From an uncultured Paracoccaceae bacterium (GTDB lineage Bacteria > Pseudomonadota > Alphaproteobacteria > Rhodobacterales > Rhodobacteraceae): 64,000 nucleotides of DNA. The position numbers were made by a program, and so were the translations under genes. Below are positions 33,371 to 42,598 of the stretch, piece after piece; the stretch's first letter is position 1, and the number at the start of each line of letters is the position of its first letter. The stretch is taken from NCBI GenBank assembly GCA_947492585.1, contig CANLND010000001.1, forward strand, positions 1-64,000, written 5' to 3'. Under the pieces are notes generated by a model. It did no database searches. It had not been told where the DNA came from and saw nothing but the letters and a program-made list of their open reading frames with translations.

Positions 33371-34663
33371 TCAACGGCTTGTCTGCACGGGCTGACCTGC
33401 CACATATACTTGTTTTATGGCGCGGTCATCGCCCATCATCAGGGTTGGAAACACGGCCTCCCACAGATCTTGGGCGCGCTCGGAGCGTTGGGCAATGGCT
33501 GGGGTGGACTGTAGATCCACAACCACCAGATCTGCCTCCAGTCCGGGGGCGATATTGCCGATCTTATCGTCCAATCGCAGAGCTGTCGCAGAGCCTTGGG
33601 TGGCCAGCCACAGCAGCTGCGTCGGATGCAGGGCAGTTCCGTTCAATTGTCCCAGCTCATAGGCCGCCGCCATCGTGCGCAGCATGGAAAAACTGGACCC
33701 GCCGCCTGTGTCGGTGGCCAAACCAATACGCTGTCCTTCGGCCATCAGCCCAGCGAGATCAAAAATACCGGAGCCGATAAAGGTATTCGAGGTTGGGCAG
33801 TGGATCAAAGACGCGCCGAACTCTCGCAACCGATGGCGTTCGCGTTCTTTCAGGTGGATGGCGTGGCCATAGATACCGCGTGCGCCCAACAGCCCGAATT
33901 CTTCGTAGGTATCAAGGTAATCGCGCGCCTGTGGGAACAGCGATTTGACCCATTCGATTTCATCGGTTTGTTCGCTGAGATGGGTTTGCATCAGGCAGGT
34001 TGGGTGGTCTTTCCACAAGGCCCCCATTGCCTCAAGTTGCGCGGGGGTGGAGGTGGGCGAAAACCGAGGTGTGATTGCATATGAAAGACGGCCCACATCG
34101 TGCCAGCGCTCAATGAGTGCCGCACTTTGATCGTACGCCAGCTGCGGGGTGTCTTGCAGCCCGGCGGGCGCATTGCGATCCATGCAGGTTTTGCCCGCAA
34201 CAAGGCGTTGTCCGCGCGTCTGCGCCGCCGAAAACAGCGCATCGACGCTTTCTGGGTGGATGGTGCAGAAACTACTGACGGTGGTGGTGCCATTGGCCAG
34301 CGTCAGATCCAGATAGCGATTGGCGATGAGGTCGGCATAGGCGCGATCACCAAATTTCATTTCTTCGGGAAAGGTATAGCTGTTCAGCCAGTCGATCAGC
34401 CGTTTGCCCCAGCTGGCGATCATCGCGGTTTGAGGGTAGTGCACATGGGCATCGACAAAACCTGCGAGGATCAAATCATGGCCATAATCGTGCAGTGCAG
34501 CGGTTGGTGCATGCGCCTGCAGGACATCCGGTGCGCCCATCGCAATGATTTTTCCATGCTCGACCAACACGGCTTCGTTTAGGCGTACATGTTCGCAGGG
34601 ATCATCACCCTCAAAAGGTGAGCCGTCAAACGACAAAACCTGCCCCGCCAAAATCAGTGCCAT
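33371..34663 (-). CDS. guaD: Guanine deaminase
   Basis: A 430-residue zinc amidohydrolase that converts guanine to xanthine and ammonia. Metal ligands appear in AGFVDAHVHYPQT (residues about 68-80), LMQTHLSEQTDEIEWV (His), GHAIHL (His) and ATDTGGGSSFSMLR (Asp). Length and motifs match GuaD. ATG 34663 is preceded by AAAGGA. It is convergent with the 8-oxoguanine deaminase gene, so both DNA-damage and normal guanine salvage genes lie together. Confidence 0.9.
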   Translation of the reverse strand: MALILAGQVLSFDGSPFEGDDPCEHVRLNEAVLVEHGKIIAMGAPDVLQAHAPTAALHDYGHDLILAGFVDAHVHYPQTAMIASWGKRLIDWLNSYTFPEEMKFGDRAYADLIANRYLDLTLANGTTTVSSFCTIHPESVDALFSAAQTRGQRLVAGKTCMDRNAPAGLQDTPQLAYDQSAALIERWHDVGRLSYAITPRFSPTSTPAQLEAMGALWKDHPTCLMQTHLSEQTDEIEWVKSLFPQARDYLDTYEEFGLLGARGIYGHAIHLKERERHRLREFGASLIHCPTSNTFIGSGIFDLAGLMAEGQRIGLATDTGGGSSFSMLRTMAAAYELGQLNGTALHPTQLLWLATQGSATALRLDDKIGNIAPGLEADLVVVDLQSTPAIAQRSERAQDLWEAVFPTLMMGDDRAIKQVYVAGQPVQTSR

Positions 34664-34756
34664 GCTATATGTCCTTTCAGCGCCCCGGTGCAGTCCATGC
34701 ACCCCAGTGCGCAGTGATGCGGGTTTCGCGCACGCAGTACCCTAGCGCACAGATAG

Positions 34757-34795
34757 TTTCCGGTAAATTCTCCCATTGTCATTGTTTTCCGGTAA
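34757..34795. promoter_or_regulatory. Direct repeat TTTCCGGTAA between guaD and mgtE
   Basis: TTTCCGGTAA occurs at 34757-34766 and again at 34786-34795, spaced 29 bp. It lies in the divergent promoter region of guaD and mgtE and could be an operator pair. Confidence 0.35.
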
Positions 34796-34844
34796 CTGCT
34801 TCTTTTAACGTACAAGAAAACACACCAAAGCAGAGGCAGCCAGA

Positions 34845-36236
34845 ATGAGCAGCGCGCAGGAACAGGTCCTCACGGCACAGATGTCCGATGAACCGTTTGA
34901 GCTGACCCGCAAACTGACGGCGGCGGTGCTATATGCGGTGGACCGTGGGGATCAGGCGCAGCTGGCCGAGCTGATGGAGCCGTTGCACGCGGCGGATATC
35001 GCCGACCTTCTGGAGCAGATCAATGCCTACGACCGCAAACGCCTGATCCAGCTATATGGCCGTGAGTTTGACGGTGAACTGCTGTCGGAGTTGGATGACA
35101 ACATCCGCGAAGAGGTAATCGCGATCCTGAACCCAGTGGTTCTGGCTGAAGCGGTGCGCGATCTTGAAAGCGACGATGTCGTCGACATTCTCGAAGATCT
35201 GGAAGAGCCGCAGCAAGAGGCAATCCTGGAAGCCCTGGAAGATTCGGATCGGGTGGCTGTTGAACAGTCGATGTCCTATCCTGAAAATTCTGCTGGTCGT
35301 TTGATGCAGCGCGAAGTGGTGATGGCGCCCGAACATTGGAATGTGGGGCAGGTCATCGATTTTATGCGTGACAGCGCAGATCTGCCGGACCAATTTTATC
35401 ACGTGGTTCTGGTCGACCCTCGAATGCGTCCGGTCGGCAATGTGACCTTGGGCCGCATAATGGGATCGCCACGGGCGGCGCAGATTGCGGATTTGGTCGA
35501 AGAGACATTTGAATTTTTTGCGGCGGATCTCGACGAAGAAGACGTGGCCTATGCGTTCAATCAGTATCACCTTATTTCTGCGCCCGTAGTGGACGGCGAC
35601 GGGCGGCTGGTTGGGGTGATTACCATAGATGATGCCATGGCCGTTTTGGACGAAGAACACGAAGAAGACATTCTGCGTTTGGCAGGGGTCGGTGAAGAAA
35701 GCTCATTGTCGGACCGGGTGATGGACACCACACGCAAACGGTTCCCGTGGCTGGCGGTAAATTTGGTGACTGCGGTGCTGGCCTCCTTGGTGATTGCGCA
35801 GTTTGAACAGACCATTGCCAGTTTTGTTGCATTGGCTGTTTTGATGCCGATTGTGGCGTCGATGGGGGGCAATGCGGGCACGCAATCGCTGACGGTTGCG
35901 GTGCGGGCCTTGGCGACGCGCGACTTGACCGGGTCTAACGTCTGGCGGGTAATCCGGCGCGAGGCGCTGGTGGGGCTGATCAACGGGGTGATTTTTGCGG
36001 TGGTCATGGGGATCGTTGGTGTGGTGTGGTTTGGCACGCCCATGCTGGGGCTGGTGATCGCCGTCGCAATGGTTATCAATCTTGTCGTAGCTGGCCTCGC
36101 AGGGACCATGATCCCGATTGTATTGGACAAGCTTAAGGTGGATCCGGCGCTGGCGTCGGGGGCCTTTGTGACAACGGTGACAGATGTGGTTGGCTTTTTT
36201 GCCTTTCTGGGTCTGGCCGCGCTTGTTTTGCTGTAG
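34845..36236 (+). CDS. mgtE: Magnesium transporter MgtE
   Basis: A 463-residue Mg2+ channel/transporter. The cytosolic N domain (about residues 10-130, rich in Glu and Asp), two CBS domains (about 135-260) that sense Mg2+, and a five-helix membrane part (about 295-463) are all visible. The helical part has PIVASMGGNAGTQSL, the conserved MgtE signature. AGCCAG before ATG 34845 is a weak ribosome site. It is followed at 8 bp by the 5-formyl-THF cyclo-ligase gene and is probably co-transcribed. Confidence 0.94.
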   Translation: MSSAQEQVLTAQMSDEPFELTRKLTAAVLYAVDRGDQAQLAELMEPLHAADIADLLEQINAYDRKRLIQLYGREFDGELLSELDDNIREEVIAILNPVVLAEAVRDLESDDVVDILEDLEEPQQEAILEALEDSDRVAVEQSMSYPENSAGRLMQREVVMAPEHWNVGQVIDFMRDSADLPDQFYHVVLVDPRMRPVGNVTLGRIMGSPRAAQIADLVEETFEFFAADLDEEDVAYAFNQYHLISAPVVDGDGRLVGVITIDDAMAVLDEEHEEDILRLAGVGEESSLSDRVMDTTRKRFPWLAVNLVTAVLASLVIAQFEQTIASFVALAVLMPIVASMGGNAGTQSLTVAVRALATRDLTGSNVWRVIRREALVGLINGVIFAVVMGIVGVVWFGTPMLGLVIAVAMVINLVVAGLAGTMIPIVLDKLKVDPALASGAFVTTVTDVVGFFAFLGLAALVLL

Positions 36237-36244
36237 GAGCCAAG

Positions 36245-36811
36245 ATGACACATCCAACTGACCTGACCGAGATCAAAGCGCAGGCGCGCGCAGATGGATT
36301 TGCGCGGCGTAAATTGGCGTTTGAGACCCGTCGCCCGGGCGCGGGAGGATATTTGTCCGAAGTGCTGGCAGGGTATCGCGGCGTTCCGTTGTCGGGCTAT
36401 ATGCCGATCCGCACCGAAATTGACCCGCTGACTGCGATGGCAGAGGCGGCGGCGCACGGGCCGGTGGGCGTGCCGGTTATTCAGGGCGCGGGAATGCCGT
36501 TGAAGTTCAGCCGCTGGCAGCCTGACGCCCCGCTGCGGGAGGGTCCCTTTGGCGCCAAGGTGCCCGAAGTGGATGACTATTTCGACCCTGAGATCTTGAT
36601 CGTGCCGTTGGTGGCCTTTGACCGCAGTGGCGGGCGTTTGGGCTATGGCGGCGGATTTTATGATCGCACGCTGGAGGGGCTGCGCAAAAAACGCGCCACC
36701 TTGGCGATTGGCTTTGCCTTTGCAGGGCAAGAGGCCGACACGTTGCCATTGGAACCCACTGATCAGCCGTTGGATATGATCGTTACCGAACAGGGTGTGC
36801 TGACGTTTTGA
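36245..36811 (+). CDS. 5-formyltetrahydrofolate cyclo-ligase
   Basis: A 188-residue enzyme that uses ATP to convert 5-formyl-THF to 5,10-methenyl-THF. It carries PVIQGAGMPLKFSRW (substrate-binding region) and GYGGGFYDRTLEGL (phosphate-binding signature). Length matches the family (about 190). It starts 8 bp after mgtE. Confidence 0.93.
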   Translation: MTHPTDLTEIKAQARADGFARRKLAFETRRPGAGGYLSEVLAGYRGVPLSGYMPIRTEIDPLTAMAEAAAHGPVGVPVIQGAGMPLKFSRWQPDAPLREGPFGAKVPEVDDYFDPEILIVPLVAFDRSGGRLGYGGGFYDRTLEGLRKKRATLAIGFAFAGQEADTLPLEPTDQPLDMIVTEQGVLTF

Positions 36812-36868
36812 TCCTCGGGTTGATGCGGGTCATCGGATTTCCCGCAAAAACCCACGTGAATTCTGGCT

Positions 36869-36907
36869 AAAAAAGGGACAGCGTCTTTGCGGGACTTGTC
36901 CTTTTTT
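36869..36907. terminator. Hairpin with flanking A and T runs
   Basis: AAAAAAGGGACA and TTGTCCTTTTTT flank a 13-nt loop, giving a bidirectional-looking terminator between the cyclo-ligase gene and the YmdB gene. Confidence 0.65.
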
Positions 36908-36929
36908 GTTGTGCCGCCTAGGAGGGGGC

Positions 36930-37742
36930 ATGCGTATACTCTTTCTTGGCGATGTGATGGGGCGCTCTGGGCGTCAGGCGATCACGGAACACCTGCCGCG
37001 TTTGCGGCAGGACTGGCGGCTCGATTTTGTCATTGTGAACGGCGAAAACGCCTCCAATGGCATGGGTCTGAGCGGCGATCACGCAAAGCTGATGCTGAAT
37101 GCGGGCGTTGACTGTTTGACGCTGGGCGATCATGCCTTTGACCAAAAGGACATGTTGCAGTTCATCGAAGGGGAAAGCCGGATCATTCGGCCACTCAACT
37201 TTGCGAAAGGTGCGCCGGGGCGGGGCTATCGCCTGTTCAACGCGCCAGGGGGACGCAAAGTCCTGGTGCTGCAGGCGCTGGGCCAAGTCTTTATGAAACG
37301 GGCCTTTGATGATCCGTTTGGTGCCGTAGAGGCGGTGCTAAAGGCGCATCCTCGCGGCGGTCTGGCGCAGGCTGTGATTGTGGATATGCACTGTGAGGCG
37401 ACATCGGAAAAGATGGCGATGGGGCATTTTTGCAATGGCCGTGCCTCGCTGGTGGTCGGCACCCACACGCATGTCCCAACCGCAGATGCGCAGATCCTGT
37501 CTGAGGGCACGGCTTATTTGACCGACGCCGGCATGTGTGGGGATTACAATTCGGTGATTGGCATGGACAAGGCGGAACCGATGCGCCGCTTTTTGACCGG
37601 CATGCCAAAGGCCCGGTTCACGCCTGCCAATGGCGAAGCGACCCTGTCGGGCGTTTTTGTCGAAACCGATGATCGCACCGGTGCCGCCAAATCCGTGCGC
37701 ATGGTGCGCAACGGTGGATTGCTGCAAGATGCGGCTCCCTAA
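36930..37742 (+). CDS. YmdB-family metallophosphoesterase
   Basis: A 270-residue protein of the TIGR00282/YmdB group. Metal-binding motifs are MRILFLGDVMGRSG (Asp), NGENASNGMG (Asn), GDHAFDQ (His), DMHCEATSEKMAMG and VGTHTHVPTAD (two His). Bacillus YmdB hydrolyses cyclic nucleotides in vitro and affects biofilm and RNA turnover; the role here is unknown. AGGAGG before ATG 36930 sets the start. Confidence 0.9.
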   Translation: MRILFLGDVMGRSGRQAITEHLPRLRQDWRLDFVIVNGENASNGMGLSGDHAKLMLNAGVDCLTLGDHAFDQKDMLQFIEGESRIIRPLNFAKGAPGRGYRLFNAPGGRKVLVLQALGQVFMKRAFDDPFGAVEAVLKAHPRGGLAQAVIVDMHCEATSEKMAMGHFCNGRASLVVGTHTHVPTADAQILSEGTAYLTDAGMCGDYNSVIGMDKAEPMRRFLTGMPKARFTPANGEATLSGVFVETDDRTGAAKSVRMVRNGGLLQDAAP

Positions 37743-37932
37743 ATAACTCGCCTCCGACGGCCGGGGCGCTGTTGCCTGCCCGGCAGCCGCTCAAGTTCTG
37801 GGCAATGGCGCTCTTTTTGCGACTTGCGCTTGCCCGTTGCCAAGGGCTCCGGCACAATATGGGCGACACGATGTTTGCTCCCTAAGATACTGGGGGCATG
37901 GTTTTTTCTAGAAATGGCGGGATGCCCCACCG
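37743..37932. other. Intergenic region before the SLC13 transporter gene
   Basis: No gene, hairpin or strong promoter is seen in these 190 bp, although it must contain the SLC13 promoter if that gene is transcribed separately. Confidence 0.3.
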
Positions 37933-39714
37933 ATGATGACAGTCTTTCAGTTTGGCGAACATACGGATGCCATTCTGGCGTTGGCTATTGTTCTTGTAAT
38001 GTTTCTGGCGTTTTTGCGCGAAATCTATCCGACCGAAGTGGTTGCTGTGATGGGGGTCGCGTTGATGCTGGCGACCGGGGTGCTGCCCTATGAGGCGGCG
38101 CTGCCAGTTCTGTCAAACCCCGCGCCGTGGACGATTGGTGCTATGTTCATCATCATGGGGGCCTTGGTGCGTACCGGCGCGCTTGAGGCATTTACCGTGG
38201 TGGCGCGCAAAAAGGCTGAAACCAGTCCCAAGACGGCCATGGCGATGTTGATGGGCTTTGTCGTGGCCTCCTCGGCGGTTGTGTCTAACACGCCGGTGGT
38301 TGTGGTGATGATCCCGGTGTTTATTCAGATCGCACGAACGCTGGGCGTTTCGGCCTCTAAGCTGCTGATCCCGCTCAGTTACGCGGCCATATTGGGGGGG
38401 ACGCTGACGTTGATCGGCACCTCGACCAATCTACTGGTCGATGGGGTCGCGCGGGCGCAGGGGCTTGAGGCGTTTTCGATTTTTGAAGTGACGCCACTGG
38501 GTGTCATTCTGGTGATCTGGGGCATGATTTATCTGCGCTTCATCGCGCCGCGCCTGCTGCCGGATCGCGACAGCATGGCCAGCCTACTGAGCGACCGCTC
38601 TACGATGAAGTTCTTCACCGAGGCGGTGATCCCACCGGACAGCAACCTGATCGGGCGTGAGGTCACGGGCGTGCAGCTGTTTAAGCGCCCCGGCGTGCGA
38701 CTGATTGATGTGGTGCGCAGTGAAGTGTCATTGCGCCGCAATTTGAAGGCCGTTGTGCTTCAGGTCGGGGACCGGGTCATTCTGCGTACCAAAATGACCG
38801 AATTGCTGAGCCTGCAAAACAACAAAGAGCTGCGCCGGGTGGATCAGGTTTCGGCGGTCGAAACCACCACGGTCGAAGTGCTGATCACGCCGGGGTGCCG
38901 GATGATCGCGCGTACTTTGGGGGCCTTGCGGCTGCGTCGGCGCTATGGTGTCTATGTGCTGGCGGTGCATCGAAAGAACCAGAACATTGGCGTGCAGATT
39001 GATGATCTGGTGGTGCGCGTGGGGGACACGCTGCTGCTGGAGGGCACCGCCGAAGATATTCAACGCTTGGCGTTAGATATGGATATGGCCGAGGTCTCGC
39101 AGCCGTCGCAACGGGCCTACCGTCGAAGCCATGCGCCGCTGGCGATTGTGTCTTTGCTGACGATTGTCGCCTTGGCGGCATTTGGGGTGGCCCCGATTTT
39201 TCTGTTGTCTATTTTGGCGGTGGCCTTGGTGCTGGTCACGCGCTGTATTGATGCGGATGAGGCGTTTTCTTTTGTTGATGGGCGGCTGTTGGTCCTGATC
39301 TTTTCGATGCTGGCGATTGGCGCCGCACTGGAGCAATCAGGCGCGGTGAAACTGATCGTAGATGCCATTGCGCCCGCTTTGTCCCTGTTGCCGCCGGTTC
39401 TGTTGGTCTGGGCGATTTACCTGCTGACATCGGTCCTGACGGAATTGGTGTCCAATAATGCGGTGGCGGTGGTTGTGACGCCGATTGCCATTGGTTTGGC
39501 GCAGGCCATGGGCATTGATCCGCGCCCCTTGGTGGTGGCGGTGATGGTGGCAGCCTCGGCCTCCTTTGCGACGCCGATCGGGTATCAAACCAATATGCTG
39601 GTCTACGGTCCCGGTGGGTATCGGTTCACGGATTTCTTGCGCGTTGGTATTCCGCTAAACTTGAGCGTCGGCTTGTTGGCCTCCGCCTTGATCCCGTTTT
39701 TCTGGCCCCTGTAG
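37933..39714 (+). CDS. SLC13-type membrane transporter with two RCK_C (TrkA-C) domains
   Basis: A 593-residue inner-membrane protein. N-terminal helices (about residues 15-210) precede two TrkA-C-type ligand-binding domains (about 215-385, with GREVTGVQLFKRPGV and GVYVLAVHRKNQ), then a further helical half (about 395-593) with VLTELVSNNAVAVVVTPIA. The fold is that of DASS/SLC13 sodium-dependent anion carriers and the RCK inserts suggest regulation by a nucleotide. Substrate could be sulfate, a dicarboxylate or other anion. Start ATG 37933, with a second in-frame ATG 3 bp on. Confidence 0.85.
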   Translation: MMTVFQFGEHTDAILALAIVLVMFLAFLREIYPTEVVAVMGVALMLATGVLPYEAALPVLSNPAPWTIGAMFIIMGALVRTGALEAFTVVARKKAETSPKTAMAMLMGFVVASSAVVSNTPVVVVMIPVFIQIARTLGVSASKLLIPLSYAAILGGTLTLIGTSTNLLVDGVARAQGLEAFSIFEVTPLGVILVIWGMIYLRFIAPRLLPDRDSMASLLSDRSTMKFFTEAVIPPDSNLIGREVTGVQLFKRPGVRLIDVVRSEVSLRRNLKAVVLQVGDRVILRTKMTELLSLQNNKELRRVDQVSAVETTTVEVLITPGCRMIARTLGALRLRRRYGVYVLAVHRKNQNIGVQIDDLVVRVGDTLLLEGTAEDIQRLALDMDMAEVSQPSQRAYRRSHAPLAIVSLLTIVALAAFGVAPIFLLSILAVALVLVTRCIDADEAFSFVDGRLLVLIFSMLAIGAALEQSGAVKLIVDAIAPALSLLPPVLLVWAIYLLTSVLTELVSNNAVAVVVTPIAIGLAQAMGIDPRPLVVAVMVAASASFATPIGYQTNMLVYGPGGYRFTDFLRVGIPLNLSVGLLASALIPFFWPL

Positions 39715-39817
39715 CGGCGGTATCGCGCCGAAGCGCGCGGCGTCTTGTCGGGACGCACTGGAAAAATCGACGAACTGCTCCATTTGACAAGGTAAGTATT
39801 GTTAAAGGAGTGGCGCG

Positions 39818-39904
39818 ATGAGCAGCAGGTTTGTGTTTTTAACTGTGGTGATCGGGGGATCATTGATTATTGCGCTGACCACGCAGGTGGTCGGCGGACT
39901 GTAA
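39818..39904 (+). CDS. Small single-helix membrane protein, 28 residues
   Basis: AAAGGAG 8 bp before ATG 39818 and a fully hydrophobic core (FVFLTVVIGGSLIIALTTQV) with a basic N-terminus, MSSR. Good ribosome site plus membrane profile make it a probable real gene. No homologue is recognised. Confidence 0.5.
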   Translation: MSSRFVFLTVVIGGSLIIALTTQVVGGL

Positions 39905-40061
39905 GTCAGGCGCTGTCTTGAGAGTTAATACCCGCCGCCAAAGCCCCAGCGTGACATGTGAATGCGCGATCGCGGGGGAGATGGCTTGAAAGCCCCCCGG
40001 AACCCCGGCTATATGGGTGCCAATTCAAACGGACACCACAAGAATAAGGCAGGGATGCACC

Positions 40062-40802
40062 ATGGCAGGCCATTCAAAATGGGCAAACATCCAGCACCGC
40101 AAAGGTCGTCAGGACGCGGTGCGCTCTAAACTCTTTTCCAAACTCGCCAAAGAGATCACCGTCGCAGCCAAAATGGGCGATCCTGATCCCGATAAAAACC
40201 CCCGTCTGCGGATGGCGGTTAAGGAAGCCAAAAGCCAATCCGTTCCCAAGGACGTGATTGATCGCGCGATCAAGAAATCGCAGGGCGGCGATGCGGAAAA
40301 CTACGATGAGATTCGCTATGAAGGTTACGGCCCCAATGGCGTGGCTGTTATCGTGGAAACGATGACCGACAACAAAAACCGTACCGCATCGACCGTGCGC
40401 TCGACGTTTTCCAAAAACGGTGGCAATCTTGGTGAAACCGGTTCAGTTGGGTTCATGTTCGATCGCAAAGGCGAAGTGACATATCCGGCGTCGGCAGGGG
40501 ATGCTGACACGGTGATGATGGCCGCAATCGAAGCCGGCGCGGAAGACGCCGAAAGCACCGAAGACGGCCACGTGATCTATTGCGCGGACACCGATCTGAA
40601 TGATGTGTCCAATGCGTTGGAAGCGGAACTGGGTGAATCAGAGTCCACCAAACTGGTGTGGAAACCCACCACCACCACCGAGATGGATCTGGAAAGCATG
40701 CAAAAGCTGATGAAGCTGGTGGATGCGCTTGAAGACGATGATGACGTACAGCGCGTCACCACGAACTTTGAAGCCTCGGATGAGGTGATGGCGCAGCTGT
40801 AA
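40062..40802 (+). CDS. YebC/PmpR-family regulator
   Basis: A 246-residue cytoplasmic protein of the TACO1/YebC group. It opens [19 protein letters not shown], with the other family landmarks [17 protein letters not shown] and [14 protein letters not shown]. Members have been described as transcription regulators and, more recently, as factors that help translation through difficult sequences. AAGGCAGGGA precedes ATG 40062. A terminator follows. Confidence 0.94.
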   Translation: MAGHSKWANIQHRKGRQDAVRSKLFSKLAKEITVAAKMGDPDPDKNPRLRMAVKEAKSQSVPKDVIDRAIKKSQGGDAENYDEIRYEGYGPNGVAVIVETMTDNKNRTASTVRSTFSKNGGNLGETGSVGFMFDRKGEVTYPASAGDADTVMMAAIEAGAEDAESTEDGHVIYCADTDLNDVSNALEAELGESESTKLVWKPTTTTEMDLESMQKLMKLVDALEDDDDVQRVTTNFEASDEVMAQL

Positions 40803-40826
40803 GCTGGGTGCCTGAACTATTTTGAA

Positions 40827-40853
40827 AAGCCCGCCTTTTGGTGGGCTTTTTTG
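40827..40853 (+). terminator. Rho-independent terminator after yebC-family gene
   Basis: AAAGCCCGCC-TTTT-GGTGGGCTTT with a run of Ts: a 10-bp stem with one G-T pair. Confidence 0.93.
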
Positions 40854-40897
40854 TTCTGTTCAACACTGACCATTCAAGGCACCGGGGAGGTGATCAA

Positions 40898-41377
40898 ATG
40901 GCAAAATCTGAGATCAGTTTTGTACGATTGACTGAGGTCGCGCTTGGCGACATCGTCTCGCATATGTCTGATGCTCGCATGGCTGAACATATGCCGCTGT
41001 TGACGACTGCGTGGGACGACCAGATCGCTGCCACGTTTGTGCAGACCAAAGAATCCTGTTGGCAGCGGGATGGGTTGGGGCATTGGGGCATCCTGGAGAA
41101 TGGGGCCTATATTGGCTGGGGCGGCTTTCAAAAGGAAGGCGACGATTGGGATTTTGGTCTGGTCCTGAAGCCCGCCGCGTTTGGATTGGGGATGCAGGTG
41201 GCAAAACTGGCCTTGGCGCGTGCGGCAGCTGATCCGCGCATTCCCTATGTGACGTTTCTTTTGCCGCCCTCGCGCAAGAATCTGGGGGCGCTGAAACGGC
41301 TGGGGGCGGACTATTTGGGCACCGTTGAATATGACGGTGAGGTGTTTCGGAAATTCCGGCTTCAAACCGAGGCATGA
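40898..41377 (+). CDS. GNAT-family acetyltransferase (RimJ/RimL-like)
   Basis: A 159-residue protein. It has the GNAT-like strands VRLTEVALGDIV and a central GYWGILENGAYIGWGGF-type region, with the acetyl-CoA part around GLGMQVAKLALARA. GGGGAGGTG precedes ATG 40898; the upstream in-frame ATG at 40838 is not favoured. Substrate unknown. Confidence 0.75.
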   Translation: MAKSEISFVRLTEVALGDIVSHMSDARMAEHMPLLTTAWDDQIAATFVQTKESCWQRDGLGHWGILENGAYIGWGGFQKEGDDWDFGLVLKPAAFGLGMQVAKLALARAAADPRIPYVTFLLPPSRKNLGALKRLGADYLGTVEYDGEVFRKFRLQTEA

Positions 41378-41404
41378 TAGCGTGACTGCGACCGGGGCGC
41401 GGGG

Positions 41405-41818
41405 TCAGGGCAAATGATAGGTGAGCGCCGCGGTGATCAGGGTCTGAATTTTAAACGTGTTTTCCGCTGTTTGCGGGGTAAACATCACAGCGCGGGTGCC
41501 GTCGTAGGTGAAATCATCGGGAAACTGCTGCTGAAACTCAGGCACCACTGAAGACTGGCAATGGGTAAAGATCGCCACCTTGTCGCCGGTTTTGCTGCAA
41601 CCCAGTCGCAGTGGCGTGCCGGTTCTGGGGCGTTTGGGCACATATGACGGCTGCCCCCATTTCAACGTTTCACAGAGCGCGCCGACCTCAGGTAAATCGC
41701 GCGCAGTGTCAAAAATCAACCGACGTAGGGAGATCAGGGCCGGGCGTAGATCGCTGGGATAGTTCGAAAATACCGCTGCAATCGCAGAGGTGCTGAACGG
41801 GGGATGCGGGGGTTCCAT
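41405..41818 (-). CDS. DUF1801 domain protein
   Basis: A 137-residue protein of the DUF1801/YdhG group, with LRRLIFDTARDLPEVG, ETLKWGQPSY and CSKTGDKVAIFTHC, the usual landmarks. The function is unknown. ATG 41818 lacks a strong ribosome site. It lies opposite the GNAT gene and is divergent from the SDR gene. Confidence 0.75.
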   Translation of the reverse strand: MEPPHPPFSTSAIAAVFSNYPSDLRPALISLRRLIFDTARDLPEVGALCETLKWGQPSYVPKRPRTGTPLRLGCSKTGDKVAIFTHCQSSVVPEFQQQFPDDFTYDGTRAVMFTPQTAENTFKIQTLITAALTYHLP

Positions 41819-41884
41819 TTTAAAAAACCTTGTGAACCGGTGGGTGGGAGCGTTACCCAATAGAAAACGAAACAGGGCATAAAG

Positions 41885-42592
41885 ATGCAACTTAAAGGTA
41901 AGACGGTCATTGTGACTGGTGGCAGTGATGGAATTGGGCGTCATATCTGCCTGAAACTGGCGGCTGAGGGGTGTCGCATTGCCATTTTGGGCCGCAACGT
42001 TGCGCGTCTTGAGGCGGTTGTCGCAGAAACACTGGCTCTGGGTGCGCCCGAGGCGCGCGCGTACACCGTAGATTTCATGGACGCCCGCGCTGTTGCGACG
42101 ACAGCCGAACAGATCGTTGCGGAGTTCGGCGGCGTTGATATTTTGATCAACAATGCCGGTATCTGGCACAAGGCTGGGCCGTTGGACAGCATCGATGCGG
42201 ATATGCTGGTGGCGACAGTGCAGACCAATCTGACGGCGCTAATGCAGTTGACGCGCCATGTCCTCCCCAGTTTACGAGACCGCGACGAAGCCGCCGTCTT
42301 GAATGTTGCTTCTAAATCGGGGGTCATCGCGCAGGCGGGGCAGTCGGTGTATTCGGCGACCAAATACGGCGTGCGGGGCTTTACCGATGTACTCAAGATC
42401 GATGAAGCCGACAGTGGTGTGCGTGTGGCGGGTCTGTATCAAAGCGGTACCAATACCGGTATGTTTGCCAAGGCAAGCGAGGATGTTCCCAACCAAATTT
42501 TCACGGAGCCAGAAGATCTGGCAGAAGTGGTCATCTTTATGCTGTCGCGTCCGCCAAAATTGTGGATGCACGAGGTGCGCGTTGAGCTGTGA
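41885..42592 (+). CDS. Short-chain dehydrogenase/reductase
   Basis: A 235-residue SDR enzyme. It has the cofactor motif TGGSDGIGRHI (about residues 11-21), the structural NNAG (about 88-91), the catalytic Ser region NVASKSGVIAQ and the YSATKYG motif with Tyr and Lys (about 155-161). It probably uses NADP(H); the substrate is not evident. It ends 6 bp before the convergent LysR gene. Confidence 0.88.
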   Translation: MQLKGKTVIVTGGSDGIGRHICLKLAAEGCRIAILGRNVARLEAVVAETLALGAPEARAYTVDFMDARAVATTAEQIVAEFGGVDILINNAGIWHKAGPLDSIDADMLVATVQTNLTALMQLTRHVLPSLRDRDEAAVLNVASKSGVIAQAGQSVYSATKYGVRGFTDVLKIDEADSGVRVAGLYQSGTNTGMFAKASEDVPNQIFTEPEDLAEVVIFMLSRPPKLWMHEVRVEL

Positions 42593-42598
42593 TCTGGG

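Noticed and set aside
35567-36730. A 387-residue open frame antisense to mgtE and the cyclo-ligase gene
   Set aside because: It overlaps two well-supported genes, is rich in Thr, Ser and Arg in the way antisense shadows are, and has no ribosome site or known motif.
36869-36907. A possible 6S-like RNA near the cyclo-ligase gene
   Set aside because: The paired segment is short, with flanking A and T runs typical of a terminator; no 6S central bubble can be drawn.
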